Source of the DNA: Periconia sp. R9002
Lineage: Eukaryota > Ascomycota > Dothideomycetes > Pleosporales > Periconiaceae
Assembly: GCA_023627715.1 (NCBI GenBank)
Contig: JAMAHW010000025.1
Coordinates: forward strand, 248,001-312,000
Length of the DNA: 64,000 nucleotides
Reading direction: 5' to 3'
Positions 12,282 through 24,600 of the stretch are shown in pieces. The notes below the pieces were generated by a model. The model had not been told where the DNA came from, did not search any database, and saw nothing but the letters and a program-made list of their open reading frames with translations. A program made the translations under genes and the position numbers. How positions within the stretch are numbered: the first letter of the stretch is position 1; each line of letters begins with the position of its first letter.

Positions 12282-14357
12282 TCAGCAAACCGCATGCGTC
12301 TTCCCATGCTGCGCCTGTAAGCTATGATCATCCTCAAAGTGCTTCTTAGCGGCGGTCGGGGAGCGCAGGATGGGCGCCTGGTTCCCGAGCAGGGTGCTGC
12401 GCCTGCGCATGTGGAACTCGGCGGCGTGCTTCTTCTGGTCCTCGATCTTCTTGATGTCCATGGCGTCGAGCGTCTCGAGGGCGAGCTTGAAGTCCTGGAT
12501 CAGCGCGTCGCACCGGGACTTGGTGAAGTCCTCGCGCACCACGACGCGCATCAGCTTCATCTTGTCCGAGTGCGGCGCCATGGTGTAGGCGGGGACTACC
12601 CAGCCGCGCTCGCGGAGCTGGTGGGCGCTGTGGAGGGGCTGGTTTTAGTATGGAATATTTTTTGGGGGGTAGGGAATGGGGGAATAACGTACATGGCGAA
12701 TTCATCATACTGCTTGCCGAGATCCTCGTCCAGGCTAATGGCAACGAGCGGTAACCCGTCCCCGCTCCTCTGCGACAAGATCAAAAAGCCCATCTCCTCC
12801 AAGTTCGCAGACAAGTAATCCGCCGTGCGCGTCAAGTTCAACATGACTCTCCTGTACCCTCGCTTTCCCAAGCGGATCATCTGGTAGTACTGCCCGATGA
12901 TCTGGCTGGCGCCGCGCGAGAAGTTGAGCGTAAACGACGCTTGGTCCGCGCCGAGGTAGTTGATGTTGAAGACGAGCTCTTTGGGGAGGAATTCCGGGTC
13001 GCGCCATACGACCCAGCCCACGCCTGGGTACACGAGGCCGTATTTGTGGCCTGATACGTTGATGGAGACGACCTTTGGCAGGCGGAAGTCCCACTCGAGA
13101 CTGGGGTTGACAAAGGGCACGACGAAGCCGCCAGATGCAGCGTCGACGTGGATGGGGACATCGAGGTTTTTCTCGATGAGGAGGTCGTTGATGGCTTTTA
13201 CGTCTTCATATCTGGGCGAGAGGTTAGTTCGGAGGGGTTTGATCAAAATAATATGGATTGAGGGGTTAAGGGGTCGTACTCTCCAGTATATGTCGTTCCG
13301 AGAATGGCGCAGATGCCGATGGTGTTTTCGTCGCAGAGCTCCACGGCTTGCTTTGGATCGATTACGTAGCGGTCGGCGGTGCAGTACACGTATCGCTCCT
13401 CGACGTCAAAGTATCTAGCTGCTTTCTCCCAGCAGACCTGCACGGCCGAGTTCATGATGATGTTTGGGTTGTCGTAGGGCTTCCCCTCCGCCTTACGCTT
13501 GTTCGCCCACACCTTCTTCATGGCGAGCACGCCCAGCATGATGCCCTCGGAGCTACCAATGGTAGACGTCCCTACTGCGTTGGCATCTTCAGCGCTGGGG
13601 CAGTTGAAGAGGCGCGCGATCATGGACACGCAGCGGTTCTGGATGTCGGCGCTCACAGGGTATTCCTCGTAGTCGATGAAGTTCTTGCTGAAGGCGTCGA
13701 CCATGAGCTTCTCGGCTTCGTCTTCCTATATTCAGAAATTCACAAGTTAGTTATCGAATCGTGATTCCTTCAGAACATCGCATATTTCCGCTTTGGGAAA
13801 TCGTCCAAGTGGCTTGCTGCGTGCTGATGGAACCACTCCCGATTGGTGTTGCGCAATCCCCAGGCGGCGGGAATAAAAAGCAATTCCCCACGCGCCAACC
13901 TCACAGTTCGACGAATCTTGACGTACCATGTAGGTGGTGACGAACGAGGCCAGGTTGAGTGTAGGCGTGCCATCGAGCGTGAGATCGTCCTTGATCATTC
14001 GGTATGCCCTGTTCAGCACACCGATCGTATCAGTATCCAGCATTACCCCCCGCACTCTCCCAGATTCAGGCCAACCACTCACACTTGTGGGGGCATTTCT
14101 CGCTCCTGTAACATAAATCAGCGTCTGCCACTTAAGAAAATACAAAGAATAAAGAATTCTCAAGAAATCGAGTGGGTTCTACTCACGGGCATCTCATTCT
14201 TGGGCAGGTCCTCGGCCGCATACTTGCTGCCATACACGGTCGCCGTGAAGTCATCCGCGCCATCCTCTTCAAAATTGAGCTTGGAGAAGGATTCGACGAA
14301 GGATTTCTTGCTCTGCTGGACCTCAATGTCGGTGGCTACGCGATTGAGGTGAACCAT
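12282..14357 (-). CDS. Glutamate decarboxylase (PLP-dependent)
   Basis: Exons, in reverse-strand order, are 14357-14187, 14105-14083, 14008-13927, 13725-13280, 13211-12693 and 12627-12282, giving 528 residues. Exon 2 is only 23 bases but is needed to join EMP to EREMPPQVAYRM, the expected family sequence. The PLP lysine sits in VSGHKYG (about Lys297), preceded by the HVDAASGGF block typical of group II decarboxylases. The C-terminal domain contains MAPHSDKMKLMRVVVRE. The enzyme converts glutamate to GABA with CO2 release and proton uptake, feeding the GABA shunt and acid/oxidative stress tolerance in fungi. It lies about 1 kb downstream of a DUF1989 gene on the same strand, which hints at shared nitrogen metabolism, though the two are separately spaced genes. 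Confidence 0.93.
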
Positions 14358-15363
14358 GGTGGGCAGGAGGCAGTTGTTTCACTTGAATCAAATAAGTGGC
14401 CAATTGATTCTGATGAAGCGGTAGTAAGTGAAGAAGCAGCTGAAATTGGACTATCCGAAGAGGGAACCCAAGGCTGGGAAAAAAGAAGAGAGGGAGTAGC
14501 AGAGGAAGGTGAGGGGAAGGTGGGAAGGCAGTGAGGTTCCTAAATGCATGATGCCCCGCGGTCGAGCAAGGATGGATCCACATGGGCCCATGTCCGGTGT
14601 ACTGTACTTCATAGACAGACAAAACACCAGGCATACATGTGCATACATAATAATCCTGTGACGCGCAGGGGAGGGCGCGGGGCGAAGAGTCCAGCCAACG
14701 CATACAACGAACACGGCCATGCTTTTCAGCTTGTATGCTCCTCAGCCGCTGATAGCTGCATCGCCAACACCCCGCCATTCCCTCCTCCACCCATCCCCAA
14801 AACAAACGAATAACAAACACCCTCAGCACAAGAACCCCAAGAAGAAATCCCTCGTTCTCGCACCTTCGCACCAAAGCAGGTAATTACTGAGCATAAAACG
14901 CCCCCCATATGCACCTCCGTACGCTATCGGCCATCCAATCGCAACCTGCGGGACCAGGGGCACATTCAAAAGCTCGATCGGCAGCGCAGGGCTCTCGATA
15001 AGCCTTTTTACTAAAAAGCTTGATTTTTCCGTGGTTGGATTGCGCGCGGCATTTTTTTAATTGCTTACTGGCATGAGAAAGTACACCGCTTGTTTGGGGC
15101 CACACGGAAGGGCGTTCGTTGTGTGGATGTGTGCTGATGGTTTGAGGACGCTTTAGGGAAGGGTGGGATGGATCGAGGGGGAGGGGTACGTGTTGCGTGT
15201 GCGTGATGATGTCATGGAATGCATAGTTCGATGTATGTGAGAGATTTACGAGCTGAGGCTATTTGAATATTGTTTTGGTTGGGTGGGTGAGGACATCGAT
15301 AAATATGTGATTTGTGATGTGAATATAATCATCTGAGATGTAGTTAAATCACTTCACTGCCAT
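14358..15363. other. Promoter region of glutamate decarboxylase
   Basis: About 1 kb with no convincing gene. The open frames here are short and low in complexity. It should hold the decarboxylase promoter and leader (right to left) and the 3' flank of the DUF1989 gene. No clear TATA box was identified. Confidence 0.55.
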
Positions 15364-16738
15364 CTACGCCTCACCACTCGGCACCCCCATTCCATGCATC
15401 CCCCTATATCCACTGACCTCCGGCTCCCTCCACCCACCCAGCACCTCCTTCCGGACCTCCTCTTTGATCTCGAACACTTCGACGCGGATTGGGCGGCATG
15501 TGGCCTTCATATCCGGCTTGTCGCCGCTCTCGTCAGCCTGGTGCCATCCCCATGCCTGCATCGCGTCAATTGAATGCCAATAGAGGAATTTTGATACATT
15601 ATCAGTGTTCCGAGGCGCCATGCTATGTGGTGTCTTGATGACAGGCGATCTTTGTACCGGGAAAGTGACTTACACTCAGGTCCCCGCCGGGGCATGTGCT
15701 CAAGGCACAAAGGAGGTCCTGCTCGGCGAAGAAGGTGAGATGCGAGGAAGATGTCGCGGGGGAAGCTTCCATAAAATAACGTCCTTGGCTATCGTGGCCA
15801 GTCACCTGGAAGACATTAAGGACATCGTGGACATCGAACTCGGTCAGGCCGTGCGGGAGAACGGCGCGGACGAGGTTGGAGCTGTTGGATGTCAGAGTTG
15901 GGTATTCTGATGTTGGTGTATGGTATATAATGTGTCTTTGAGCAGAAGAGAGGGAAGAAAAGGGGCAACTCACTGACAATGGTAGTCATACGACGCTCCA
16001 GAAAGCATATGCGACACTGCAGCCTCACATCAGTCTTCAAACTTCAAAATTCAACCCCCCACAACCACCCTCCACCCCTATGCTCCTCCCCCCTCCCTTT
16101 CCGCCACATACAAAAAACAAAGAATAAGAAAATATAAACATCAAACTCACCGTAAGGATCACACCTCGTCCCCAACAAATCATGACACCTCCCACCCCAC
16201 TTCGTCACGCCGCCCCTCTCATCCCTCCTCTCCTCGCGGCCCACATCCCTCACCTCGCAATTGTCGTCCACGATACCACAGAGCGGGCGCATGAAGGGCA
16301 GATTCGACCACAGCCGATCGCCCTCCTGCATATGGCTGCTCTGCAGCTGGCGCGTGCGGGCGGCCCAGAAGCGCTCCCGCGGGTTGTGCTGGTTCCATAT
16401 GTTGAGGTCTCCCACCTTTTTTCCCGCACGGTGATCAGCATTTCCTATACGTATGCGAAAGGCGTAAAGGAAAACAGAAGCAAAAGAAATAAAGAAGTCA
16501 TTCGTACCTGCGGTCCCTCAATCGTGCTCAATTTAAACAAACACCCCTTCCCCACCTTCCACGCCTTTCCGCTGCGGGGAGGAATCACAAAGTCCTGCGT
16601 CTTGACCAATTCGCCTTTCTCCGCGCTCAACTTCTTCAGTTTCTCGTACAGCTCTTTGGGAGGGTGCAAGGGGGAGTCTGCGGAGGTGGGGAAGTAGGCC
16701 GGCACTGGTGGGGTGTTATCTGCTGCGTTGCTCGCCAT
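15364..16738 (-). CDS. DUF1989 urea-carboxylase-associated family protein
   Basis: Exons 16738-16508, 16415-16151, 16016-15974, 15881-15674 and 15555-15364 give 312 residues. All phases agree. Key family features are visible: DFVIPP...GKAW near the N-terminus, DLNIWN, the metal-like motif GGRCHDLLGTRCDPY, DYHCHSNL, HDVLNVF and the Cys-containing CPGGDLS block near the C-terminus. Family members are found with urea carboxylase/allophanate hydrolase genes and are thought to assist guanidine, urea or amide nitrogen use. Some related domains are aminomethyltransferase-like. The function of this fungal member is not proven. The leader is CT-rich. The 118-base last intron removes an in-frame alternative ending and was chosen because it restores DLS|AWGW. 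Confidence 0.85.
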
Positions 16739-17711
16739 TGTTTCTTCTTTTGTGTTCTTCAGCACACACACACGCACGCACAGGGAGAGAGAGAGAGAGA
16801 ACGAGAGGCACAGTCTGGGAAGAAAACGCAGCTGGTGAAGTCCCAAGAGGTGAAGAGCTTATCACACCGAAAGCAATCGTTGTTCAAAAACCGTAGGATC
16901 GCGAGAAACAACCGGGGCGATATCAGCATCACACTTACCTGGACTGGACTAGTTGGACTAGATGAGCTAGTTTCTTCCAAATCCAGCGTTGAAACCCATC
17001 GTCGACGTGCTCTCGTACGCATCAAGAAACTCTTTTACCCGTATATAAAAAAATATGTTCATTTTCCATACCTCACGACTGCTCCATCACCTCTTCCTCT
17101 CTCCATCCTCAAATCACCCCAACCAAGCCATCTAAAAAGAGGCAAAAAACTCTCTTGTTCAAAACCCATCCTATCCCCAACCCTTACCGCATCCCAAAAC
17201 CACATCGAGTCCTTCGTTGTGCGAGAAGACTTTTCTTTTCGTTGGTCTATCGTGGGGGTTCAGTACCTCGACATTCACCAACCACGAATCTTGCATACCG
17301 TAAAAAAAAAATGCACAACCTAGAACTCTCCCCACTTCTCGTAATGTTAACTTTCCATCCAAACCAATTCCGCGCTCTCTTGTTCCTAATCTTGGGCTGG
17401 AATCGATGTTATAAGCTCGCGGGTACGCACATACATATATAACCTCCCTTAATCCAACACCAAACTCAACAATAACAACTACATACCTAACACCCTACAT
17501 CAATAAACAACCCCCCCCTCAAAACAACCATATCTATCTACTTAGACGAAACCCCCTTCTGAACTACATCACGACACTAAAAGTATAAAGCATCGTGCTT
17601 TGTACAGGTTAGGTTAGGATTAAGTGTTATAGCGTTTAGTAATTTATTTTAGTGTAGAGGGGGAGGAATAGGAGAGATAGAGAGAGTGTGTAGAAAACTC
17701 GCAATAGAGGA

Positions 17712-17734
17712 GGGGGGGGGGGGGGGGGGGGGGG
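17712..17734. repeat. Poly-G run, 23 bases
   Basis: A G homopolymer followed at once by a T run, 30 bases before the N gap. Such a tract commonly breaks assemblies. Confidence 0.9.
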
Positions 17735-17763
17735 TTTTTTTTTTATAAAAATAATGTTTTTAG

Positions 17764-17773
17764 NNNNNNNNNN
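17764..17773. other. Assembly gap (10 N)
   Basis: Ten undetermined bases between a T/A-rich stretch and another G run. True gap size is unknown. Confidence 0.99.
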
Positions 17774-18423
17774 GGGGGGTGTTTGTTTAAGATACTTCAA
17801 GTAGGTAGTAGTAGTTAAAGGTACACATATATATAGTTAGAGAATAGAATGACTGAATGTTGTATAGGTAGGTACGTATACACGCGTGTCGAGAAAGTAA
17901 GAGAGACAGGAATAAGTAATAAGTGTTTAGCAACATAAATTAACTAATGATAAAATTGACGATATAAGGATAGTTAAAGAAGGGGTAAATGAATGAATAA
18001 TGATGGGAAACACTACACTTTGCTTTTTCGCGGAAAAAGAAAGAACAGAATCTAACAGCTAGGGAAAACGTAACTTCTCTTTTTTTAAAAAAAACTTCGG
18101 TGTTGGGCTCATTTGCATAGCAAATAGCCAATATGGGATTGCTCGCTCGTGATATCGACACAATAAGGAGACAGACACCTAGCCGTGGACGTGGACGTGT
18201 GCACTCGAAAACGAGTTATAGACGACTTCAACCCGGTCAAGTATGCAAGTTCGCGTGTATAAATATTATTTATTGATTCAAAAACAAAATCAGGGTATTA
18301 TTGCTCATCTCCCCCGTCTTTCTTTCTCCTTTTCTAACGCCCCTACAAACCTCTAAATCATATCTTCTTCGTGCTATCCTGCCCAAACTTTCCTCCCTTC
18401 CCCTCCCGTTTCTTCGCCTTAGA

Positions 18424-21400
18424 TTACCTCCCACCAGATAATATGATATTCGCGATACTAATCCGACTCGCGCCATCGCCCTTGGCCCTCACCTGCTCGC
18501 TCGTTGACCCGGAATCGTTCCTCTCCCTTTGTCGGTCTAGCTCACCGCCGGTGCCGGTGCTAGTGATGCCTTCCATCATACCACCACCTCCACCTCGCCC
18601 TAGAGGACTGACGCCCAGTCCAACAGGTGGTGGCGCCTCAACTTGTACCCTCTTCCCTGGGTTATGCGGAGGATGGTAATATGCTGTCCCACTCCCACCA
18701 CCCGCTGCGGCTGCGGCGGCACTTGGGAACGCATTCGTTACTAGTGTAGGTGTAGGGGTGGTACTTCTATACGACGACGTTGACGAGGACGAAGGCGGTG
18801 CTGGCGCTGGGAGGAAGGTAGATGACGTGTTGGAGAAAGGCGGAACAACTAGAACGTTGCGGTGTTGGCATTCGTCTATGGCGGTGCGCAGGAGCTGCTG
18901 AACGCGGTGCCAAATTGTGTCTGCGTCGTTGGCGTGGGGATGCGGCGATGGAGTAGGGGACGTGGAGGTGTGGTGAGCGTGAGGGTTGCGGATTGGAAGT
19001 AGATGGTTTGATGGTGTGTCTGAAACCGTGTTCGGATCATGGGTGAGCGTATTTGGGTTGGGGTAGGCGGAAGATGAGGCCGCTGAATTGAGGGACGAAG
19101 CCTGTGCGAGCGATGTCGGTGATGGTGAAGTGGAGGAAGACATGTGTGTCGCTGGCCATACCCATGAATGTTCCAAGAGGCTTTGTGCATCTCCACTCGC
19201 ATATGCGAGAAGTTCTGGGTCCTTGTCTGCTCCTCCATCTACTCCGGGTCGGTTCATTGCGTTTGGAATTGGCGACCGTAGTCGTTCAATCAGCACTTCG
19301 AGAAAGAAACTCACATTTCGCCCACACGCTGTATTCATGCTGCGTGCACCGCCAATTGCCGTTGATAGGTATGTGCACGTAAGAGCAGAGGTGAAGTCTC
19401 GCCGTAAACAGAGGATAAGGATGCACCGCCAGAGATGGAGACACATCATATTGCTGGCAAGATTTATCACGCGGTCTTGCCATGTCTTGTCTGAAGACTC
19501 CTGATGCGAGTTCGTCTGGAACACGCGTTGTATGCACTTCGCCGTGTCTTGGGCAATCGAGACGCAGCTGTTAAACGCCGCGTTGCGAACCATGAGCGCG
19601 CACACTGGAGAAAGGTTGCGGCGATAGAGCTGAAACCGGGCGAAGTAAATGGCGAAGAGGGGATTGAGGGCAGAAGGTTCGAGGTACGCATCTGACGACG
19701 GGGAGTAGTGCGGAGGAAGGAGGGCGAACTTTGCGCGCATGTCATCGTCGTGTGCCGCAAGATCCTCTGGAGTAATGGTACTCGACTTGAGCGTTTGATA
19801 GAGCCCTGAATAGAGGCGGGTAATGGCTATTATGGACAAAAAGCCAGTACTGTACGGCTCATTGCTGGGTCTGAATAACTTCTCATGTTTCATGTAACGG
19901 TCCTCCACAGGAGTTGGTAAGGAAATGTCGCAGTCGTCCTCGGATATCGACATTGGGCAATTGGCCCCGAATGAAGTGATTCTAAGATTTCTCGTTAGCT
20001 CACAATATTGCATCCCTGAGCCTGACTAGCACATGAAATTCTGCTTACCGGTCCCGCACGTAAAGGGCCCACCACAGCCGCCGTCGCGTCTCTGCCCACA
20101 GAAACGGTTGTGTACCATCTTCAACGCCGAGTCCCAAACACTGCGCAGCCCGAATCCCGGAAGCCAACCACATACTGCCTGAAGATCTCATGTTGCTCTC
20201 GGTTGCATACAGACTGAGCAGGAACAAAATCTGCACATGGGTAATGCTGGGCTCTTGCTGCCAGGGCGATACACTTTGAGTAGCAATCTCGTAGAATCTA
20301 CGTCCGTTATCCGAAGGCTGTATAGGATTTCTCATATTCGCAGGTACATTGAGATGCCCGCAGCAAAGAACGGCAAAGAACAAACCAACCCATTCTCGCG
20401 ACATGCCCTGCAACGATCTCTCCTTGAACACGTTGTCAACTTCCTCCTGGAACGTAGGCCAGTGCAGAATCGGGTAGGCTTCATGGACGGACTCTAGGTA
20501 ACAGCGTGAGGTCCGGGAGAAATCGGAGCGTGAAGGAAGCTCGGGAAGGTTCTGCGAGTGATGTTCTAAACTTTGATCATATGGTTCTCGTGATGGAACC
20601 TCGAAGATATCTTTTGAAAACACCTGGATATTCCTGCGTGCTCCATCAAATTCCTTCATCGGTGGGGCCGGTATCCTTTTGGGTCGGGCTCGCAATGATG
20701 CTGTTCTCCTATTCATTGTCGATCCTGAGCGATTTGTCCGTAGATCTGTGTTCTCCTGCGTGAGTTCGGCGATCTGGGTTTGGAGGTCTTGAACTTGTCT
20801 GGTAGAGCAGTGAGCAAACATTCGCTATTGGTTTCCAGTAGATGATAGACCAGACGTACTTTATTGAAGACATTCGTCTGTTGGTCTCCTTTGTGAACTG
20901 GCATGTCTGGTTTCTACTTGAGCATTCCGTGCAAGAAGTTGTTTCGGTCGCATCGCACTGCCAGGTGTCAGAGAAAACAGCATGAGGAGTGCGTTAGTGT
21001 GCGAAAGTCGCGATAAAAGCAGTAGCAGCAGTGAGCACTCTCGAGTCCTCCCCTAAAACTGTCTCTTGTCGGATCACTGAGATCGTTCAGCACAATGGAA
21101 CAATTTGGTGCAAATGGAGGCCTACAGCCTTCATCAATTCTCTACTTGGCTGGGTACTGAATATCGATCATTTGCCCATTCTACGAATCCCTTTCGCATG
21201 GCCCATGAAATGAGAACCGCAAGCTTACCTTGACTTTTCTCTCCCTGCAAGCATCGCAAGAAGGATCTTTCCGGCGCTGTCGATATGCACGTTTTTGATT
21301 GCTATTGAGGCTAGCGGTGGAAATCTGCGTCGGTGAGATACCGGTAGCGTATGGAGGTTCGATGGCATGGATATCTGAAGCTCCGCCCGTAGCTGTGCTG

Positions 21401-21642
21401 GGCGAAGTAGAGCCATACGAGGCTGAGTGGTAGCCGCCGGGAGATCGTCCGCCTGCCTGAGGCAACGACGGGGCACTCAGACCAGGTGTGCGCGAGGCAG
21501 CTACGGCTGCTGTGAGTGGATTTGGTGGCGGTATCATTCCCCTTGGAGATTCCCCAGATGAGCTTGATGGCGACGGACGTACACCAGACGCGGGATTGTC
21601 ATGCAGACGCCGTTGGTACGGATCCGAGGATGAACCATCCAT
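18424..21642 (-). CDS. Zn2Cys6 (fungal-type) transcription factor
   Basis: Exons 21642-21229, 20957-20860, 20798-20049 and 19981-18424 give 939 residues. The zinc cluster is split by intron 1: [10 protein letters not shown] | [12 protein letters not shown]...C fits C-x2-C-x6-C-x7-C-x2-C-x6-C (about residues 129-155). A basic stretch lies before it. A coiled-coil-like linker ([20 protein letters not shown]) follows and probably mediates dimer formation. The middle has the fungal_trans signature ([14 protein letters not shown] and [13 protein letters not shown]). The last 300 residues are rich in Ser, Pro, Thr and Gly and likely disordered. The N-terminus is also low in complexity. It is a nuclear DNA-binding regulator. 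I cannot name its targets. It is not next to a recognisable metabolic cluster. Confidence 0.9.
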
Positions 21643-24600
21643 GATGCTCAAGAGAAAGAGGCGAAGGAATTGTGGACGTGGTTGAAATCGAAGTCACCAA
21701 GCGAGGAGATGATGTTTCTATGTCTGCCAGTCCTGTGGGGAAGTGAGAATGATCTCGGTAGGAACCGAAAATCTCGCCGCACGGGTATATGCCCAACACC
21801 ACAGCGGCTTCGGATATCCAGTAGCAGATAGGACCAATAGACACCCTTCGTTTAATGCACAGCGCTAGCTTGTTTCCGTTTCGGCGCGGGTTCTAAGGGG
21901 TGGGACAGCTGTACCATGTGCGCGTCCGAGGTGCCGCGAGTAAGGTGTGCTGGAACCCGCTGGGGTACATAGACTATCAAAAATCTGCAGTACAAAGATG
22001 GAGGAGACCACCTAAAGATATCGTGGAACTCAAGGTGGCAAGCAGTAATGGTGAACAGAAAACAACAGCAGGCAGCTGACTGGTTAGTCTGATCAAGAAG
22101 CTACCATTAGAACTACAGTCCGGTAGATGCTGTGAGCTCAACGAGGACAGCAAGCTTACATCGATAGAATCGAAAATTCGAGTTGGTAAAGACAATCTTC
22201 GAAACAACTGTAACTGCCAGCGCTTCCACACTTGTTGTCGAGTATCAGCTGGGAAAACGAGGTGGCTGTGGCGTACAGCGTCGTTCGGGTGCACAAGGGC
22301 GAGCTCGCACTTTGGTAAGGATCAGGTACTACACCTGAGTTCCGAGAGTGAAGTGAATAGCTAGTAGGTCGATCGATCAATCAATCAGCGAAGATCAGGC
22401 GTTGCATACATAAACCATTTGGATGGTACGCCGAACAACCAGCCTCGGATTCCGAACCTGTGAAGCATGGCATATGTCTGGGATAAGAGGAGTGGCAGGG
22501 TCTGTTCGCCACCATACCTTTGATACAGACGAAAGAGCAGGGGGTGGGCGAAAAATATGTTGCTCCGCGGCGCTCGAATCACATCCGCTTAAGGTTGATT
22601 AAGTTTAGGATGAAATCCGGTACTTCGGGTGGTGATTGAGCTCGTGGCCATGGAAACAAGACAAAACTCAGTTGGCAAACTTTGAGGAATGCTGAATGTG
22701 CTTGACCCAGTCCTCACTTGTACCTTGTACAATGACAAATATGGGGTGGGGAGCGGTTTTCACGTAGCTAAATATGTATGTACATGTATGTACGTGTTGA
22801 GAAGAGGTATAGCTGACTTACCGGGAGGGATCACAGACACGAAAACAAAAACCCTTGATGATCGATCAATCGTCACTCGTTGGGTCGACGAGACGCTAGT
22901 TGCTCATGAAGTGGTTCGGAGACTAAGCTATGTATCTAGAAGGAAACTAGCAACGGCAGAGTGCTCCGTAGTCGCGTCGGATCTATATCCGAACGCCTAC
23001 TTGCTTTCGTGATGAAATCGATTTTACCCTTTTCGAAACATGGGAAACGTGAATTTCAAGGTGGCAAGCAGCGTGTGATGCATACGTTGAAGTGCGTGAC
23101 TATCCCATACGGGGCACCGACCCGCCCCTTGTCACGGTACATGGCAAAAGCTCAGTAGCAAAGAGAGAGGTTGGCCCAAAACTGATGACGGGTCGCACCG
23201 AGTTAGGGAGTTCTCTGCAGGGGCATCGCTACAAGCAGCAGGTGAAGAGAACTGCTGCTCTTTCCTACAGTAGCTCTCCTCGCTAAAGCCTGTAAACTAT
23301 GCAATCTGCTCGGTTGGTTGAGGAGTGAAGGAATGTTCGTGTTTTCGGCGCTCGGCTGGTGGCCGTGCGTTTGTCCTTCAATCGGAGACTTTGATATACA
23401 GGCCTGAAACCACCGAATCAGAGGATAGCGGACAGAGCTCTTCACTAGCAGCAGCTCGATGGTTCCAGGAGGACTCCGTTAGCGAAAACCTCGAGGATAA
23501 GCTTGCACAAGCATGACCATGACTAATTGTAGCACGACCACAAAGTGCGCGGCGTGTCCCATGAGAAAGAGGGGGATGATGTGAACATCTGGGATGTGAG
23601 GGAGGCGAATGCGCCGACGCGCACGGCGACAGTCCTCAGCCGGCTGAGATACCGCAGTCGTTCCGATTTGCTGGGGTTTCGGAAGATGAATGGACAGATG
23701 GGCACTAATCGACGACTGTGTACCTAACTGCTATGAAAAGAAAAGATCTAACCGTCCACGGTGGTGGGAAAGGGCCCATTGACCCGAGCTGCTGGGGGGA
23801 TTTCTGGGAAACCATAATCGACCCCTCTTCGCCGGGTTGTTCAAGAAAGGTAAGAGATTTGCCAATCGCGGAGCCGCATAGCGACCAGAAGGACAGCAGA
23901 ACAATTTGAAATTCAGTTTCCATCCTAGCCGGTCGGTCAGCCGCGGACCCAGAAAATGAGGTTGGCGCTGACCAATCCCCGGTCTCGCATTTTTGTTTGA
24001 CAGGTGAAGGAGAGTGCCTTTCCCCACGTCTCACTTGCACGCGAGGAGGGAGACACAGACGGTGCTAAGCGTACGGATCTGTCCCGTGAAGACCCACCAG
24101 CCTCAAAAAAAAGAACGTTTATAGATATTCTAGCGGGTGGAGGTTTGGTGCGGTGGGGGGAAATCAAAAAAGGTACATTGATGCATGCGAGAAATGTCCA
24201 ATGAGCGTTCCATGGCACATGGGCCGCAGATTGGGTGCGGTCGTTGCTGCAGGATGCCGAGACGAGCCAAAAGAAAAATTCGTTTTGACAGAGCAGGCCG
24301 ATCCATTACCACGAAAGTCAAGACATCGCCCCTTGAACCAACTGCCGAACTGCGTGTCTAGACCGTTCAACTAACTCGCCGTCTTCCGGGTCCAGTGCCG
24401 CTTCCAACAAATCCTAACCTGGAACTTGACGAAATTGACTCGAGGGACCATTTCCACGCTTCGACCATGCGGCTGGTCACCATGTCGTGCTCAATCAGAT
24501 TGCGTTCCCGTACACAAGCAGGAAGACAAGTAGTTAGGCAGACAAGGAGGCATCTGTTGCCTCGATTGCTAGTGGCAGGTCCCAACCTGTCATCGGCCAA

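Larger units (their letters stand above)
16739..18423. other. Intergenic region with assembly gap
   Basis: 1.7 kb without a believable gene. It contains the leader of the DUF1989 gene, AT-rich low-complexity DNA, a poly-G run and a run of N. The 3' end of the Zn2Cys6 gene lies on the right. Confidence 0.6.

Noticed and set aside
12324..12818. 164-codon open frame on the + strand
   Set aside because: Antisense to glutamate decarboxylase, crossing its exon/intron border. Leu/Val/Arg-biased shadow with no family features.
16182..16697. 171-codon open frame on the + strand
   Set aside because: Antisense to the DUF1989 gene, whose motifs are clear on the other strand.
22689..23012. 107-codon frame in the gene-poor block
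   Set aside because: Mixed composition, contains microsatellite-coded residues, and no homology-like motif.
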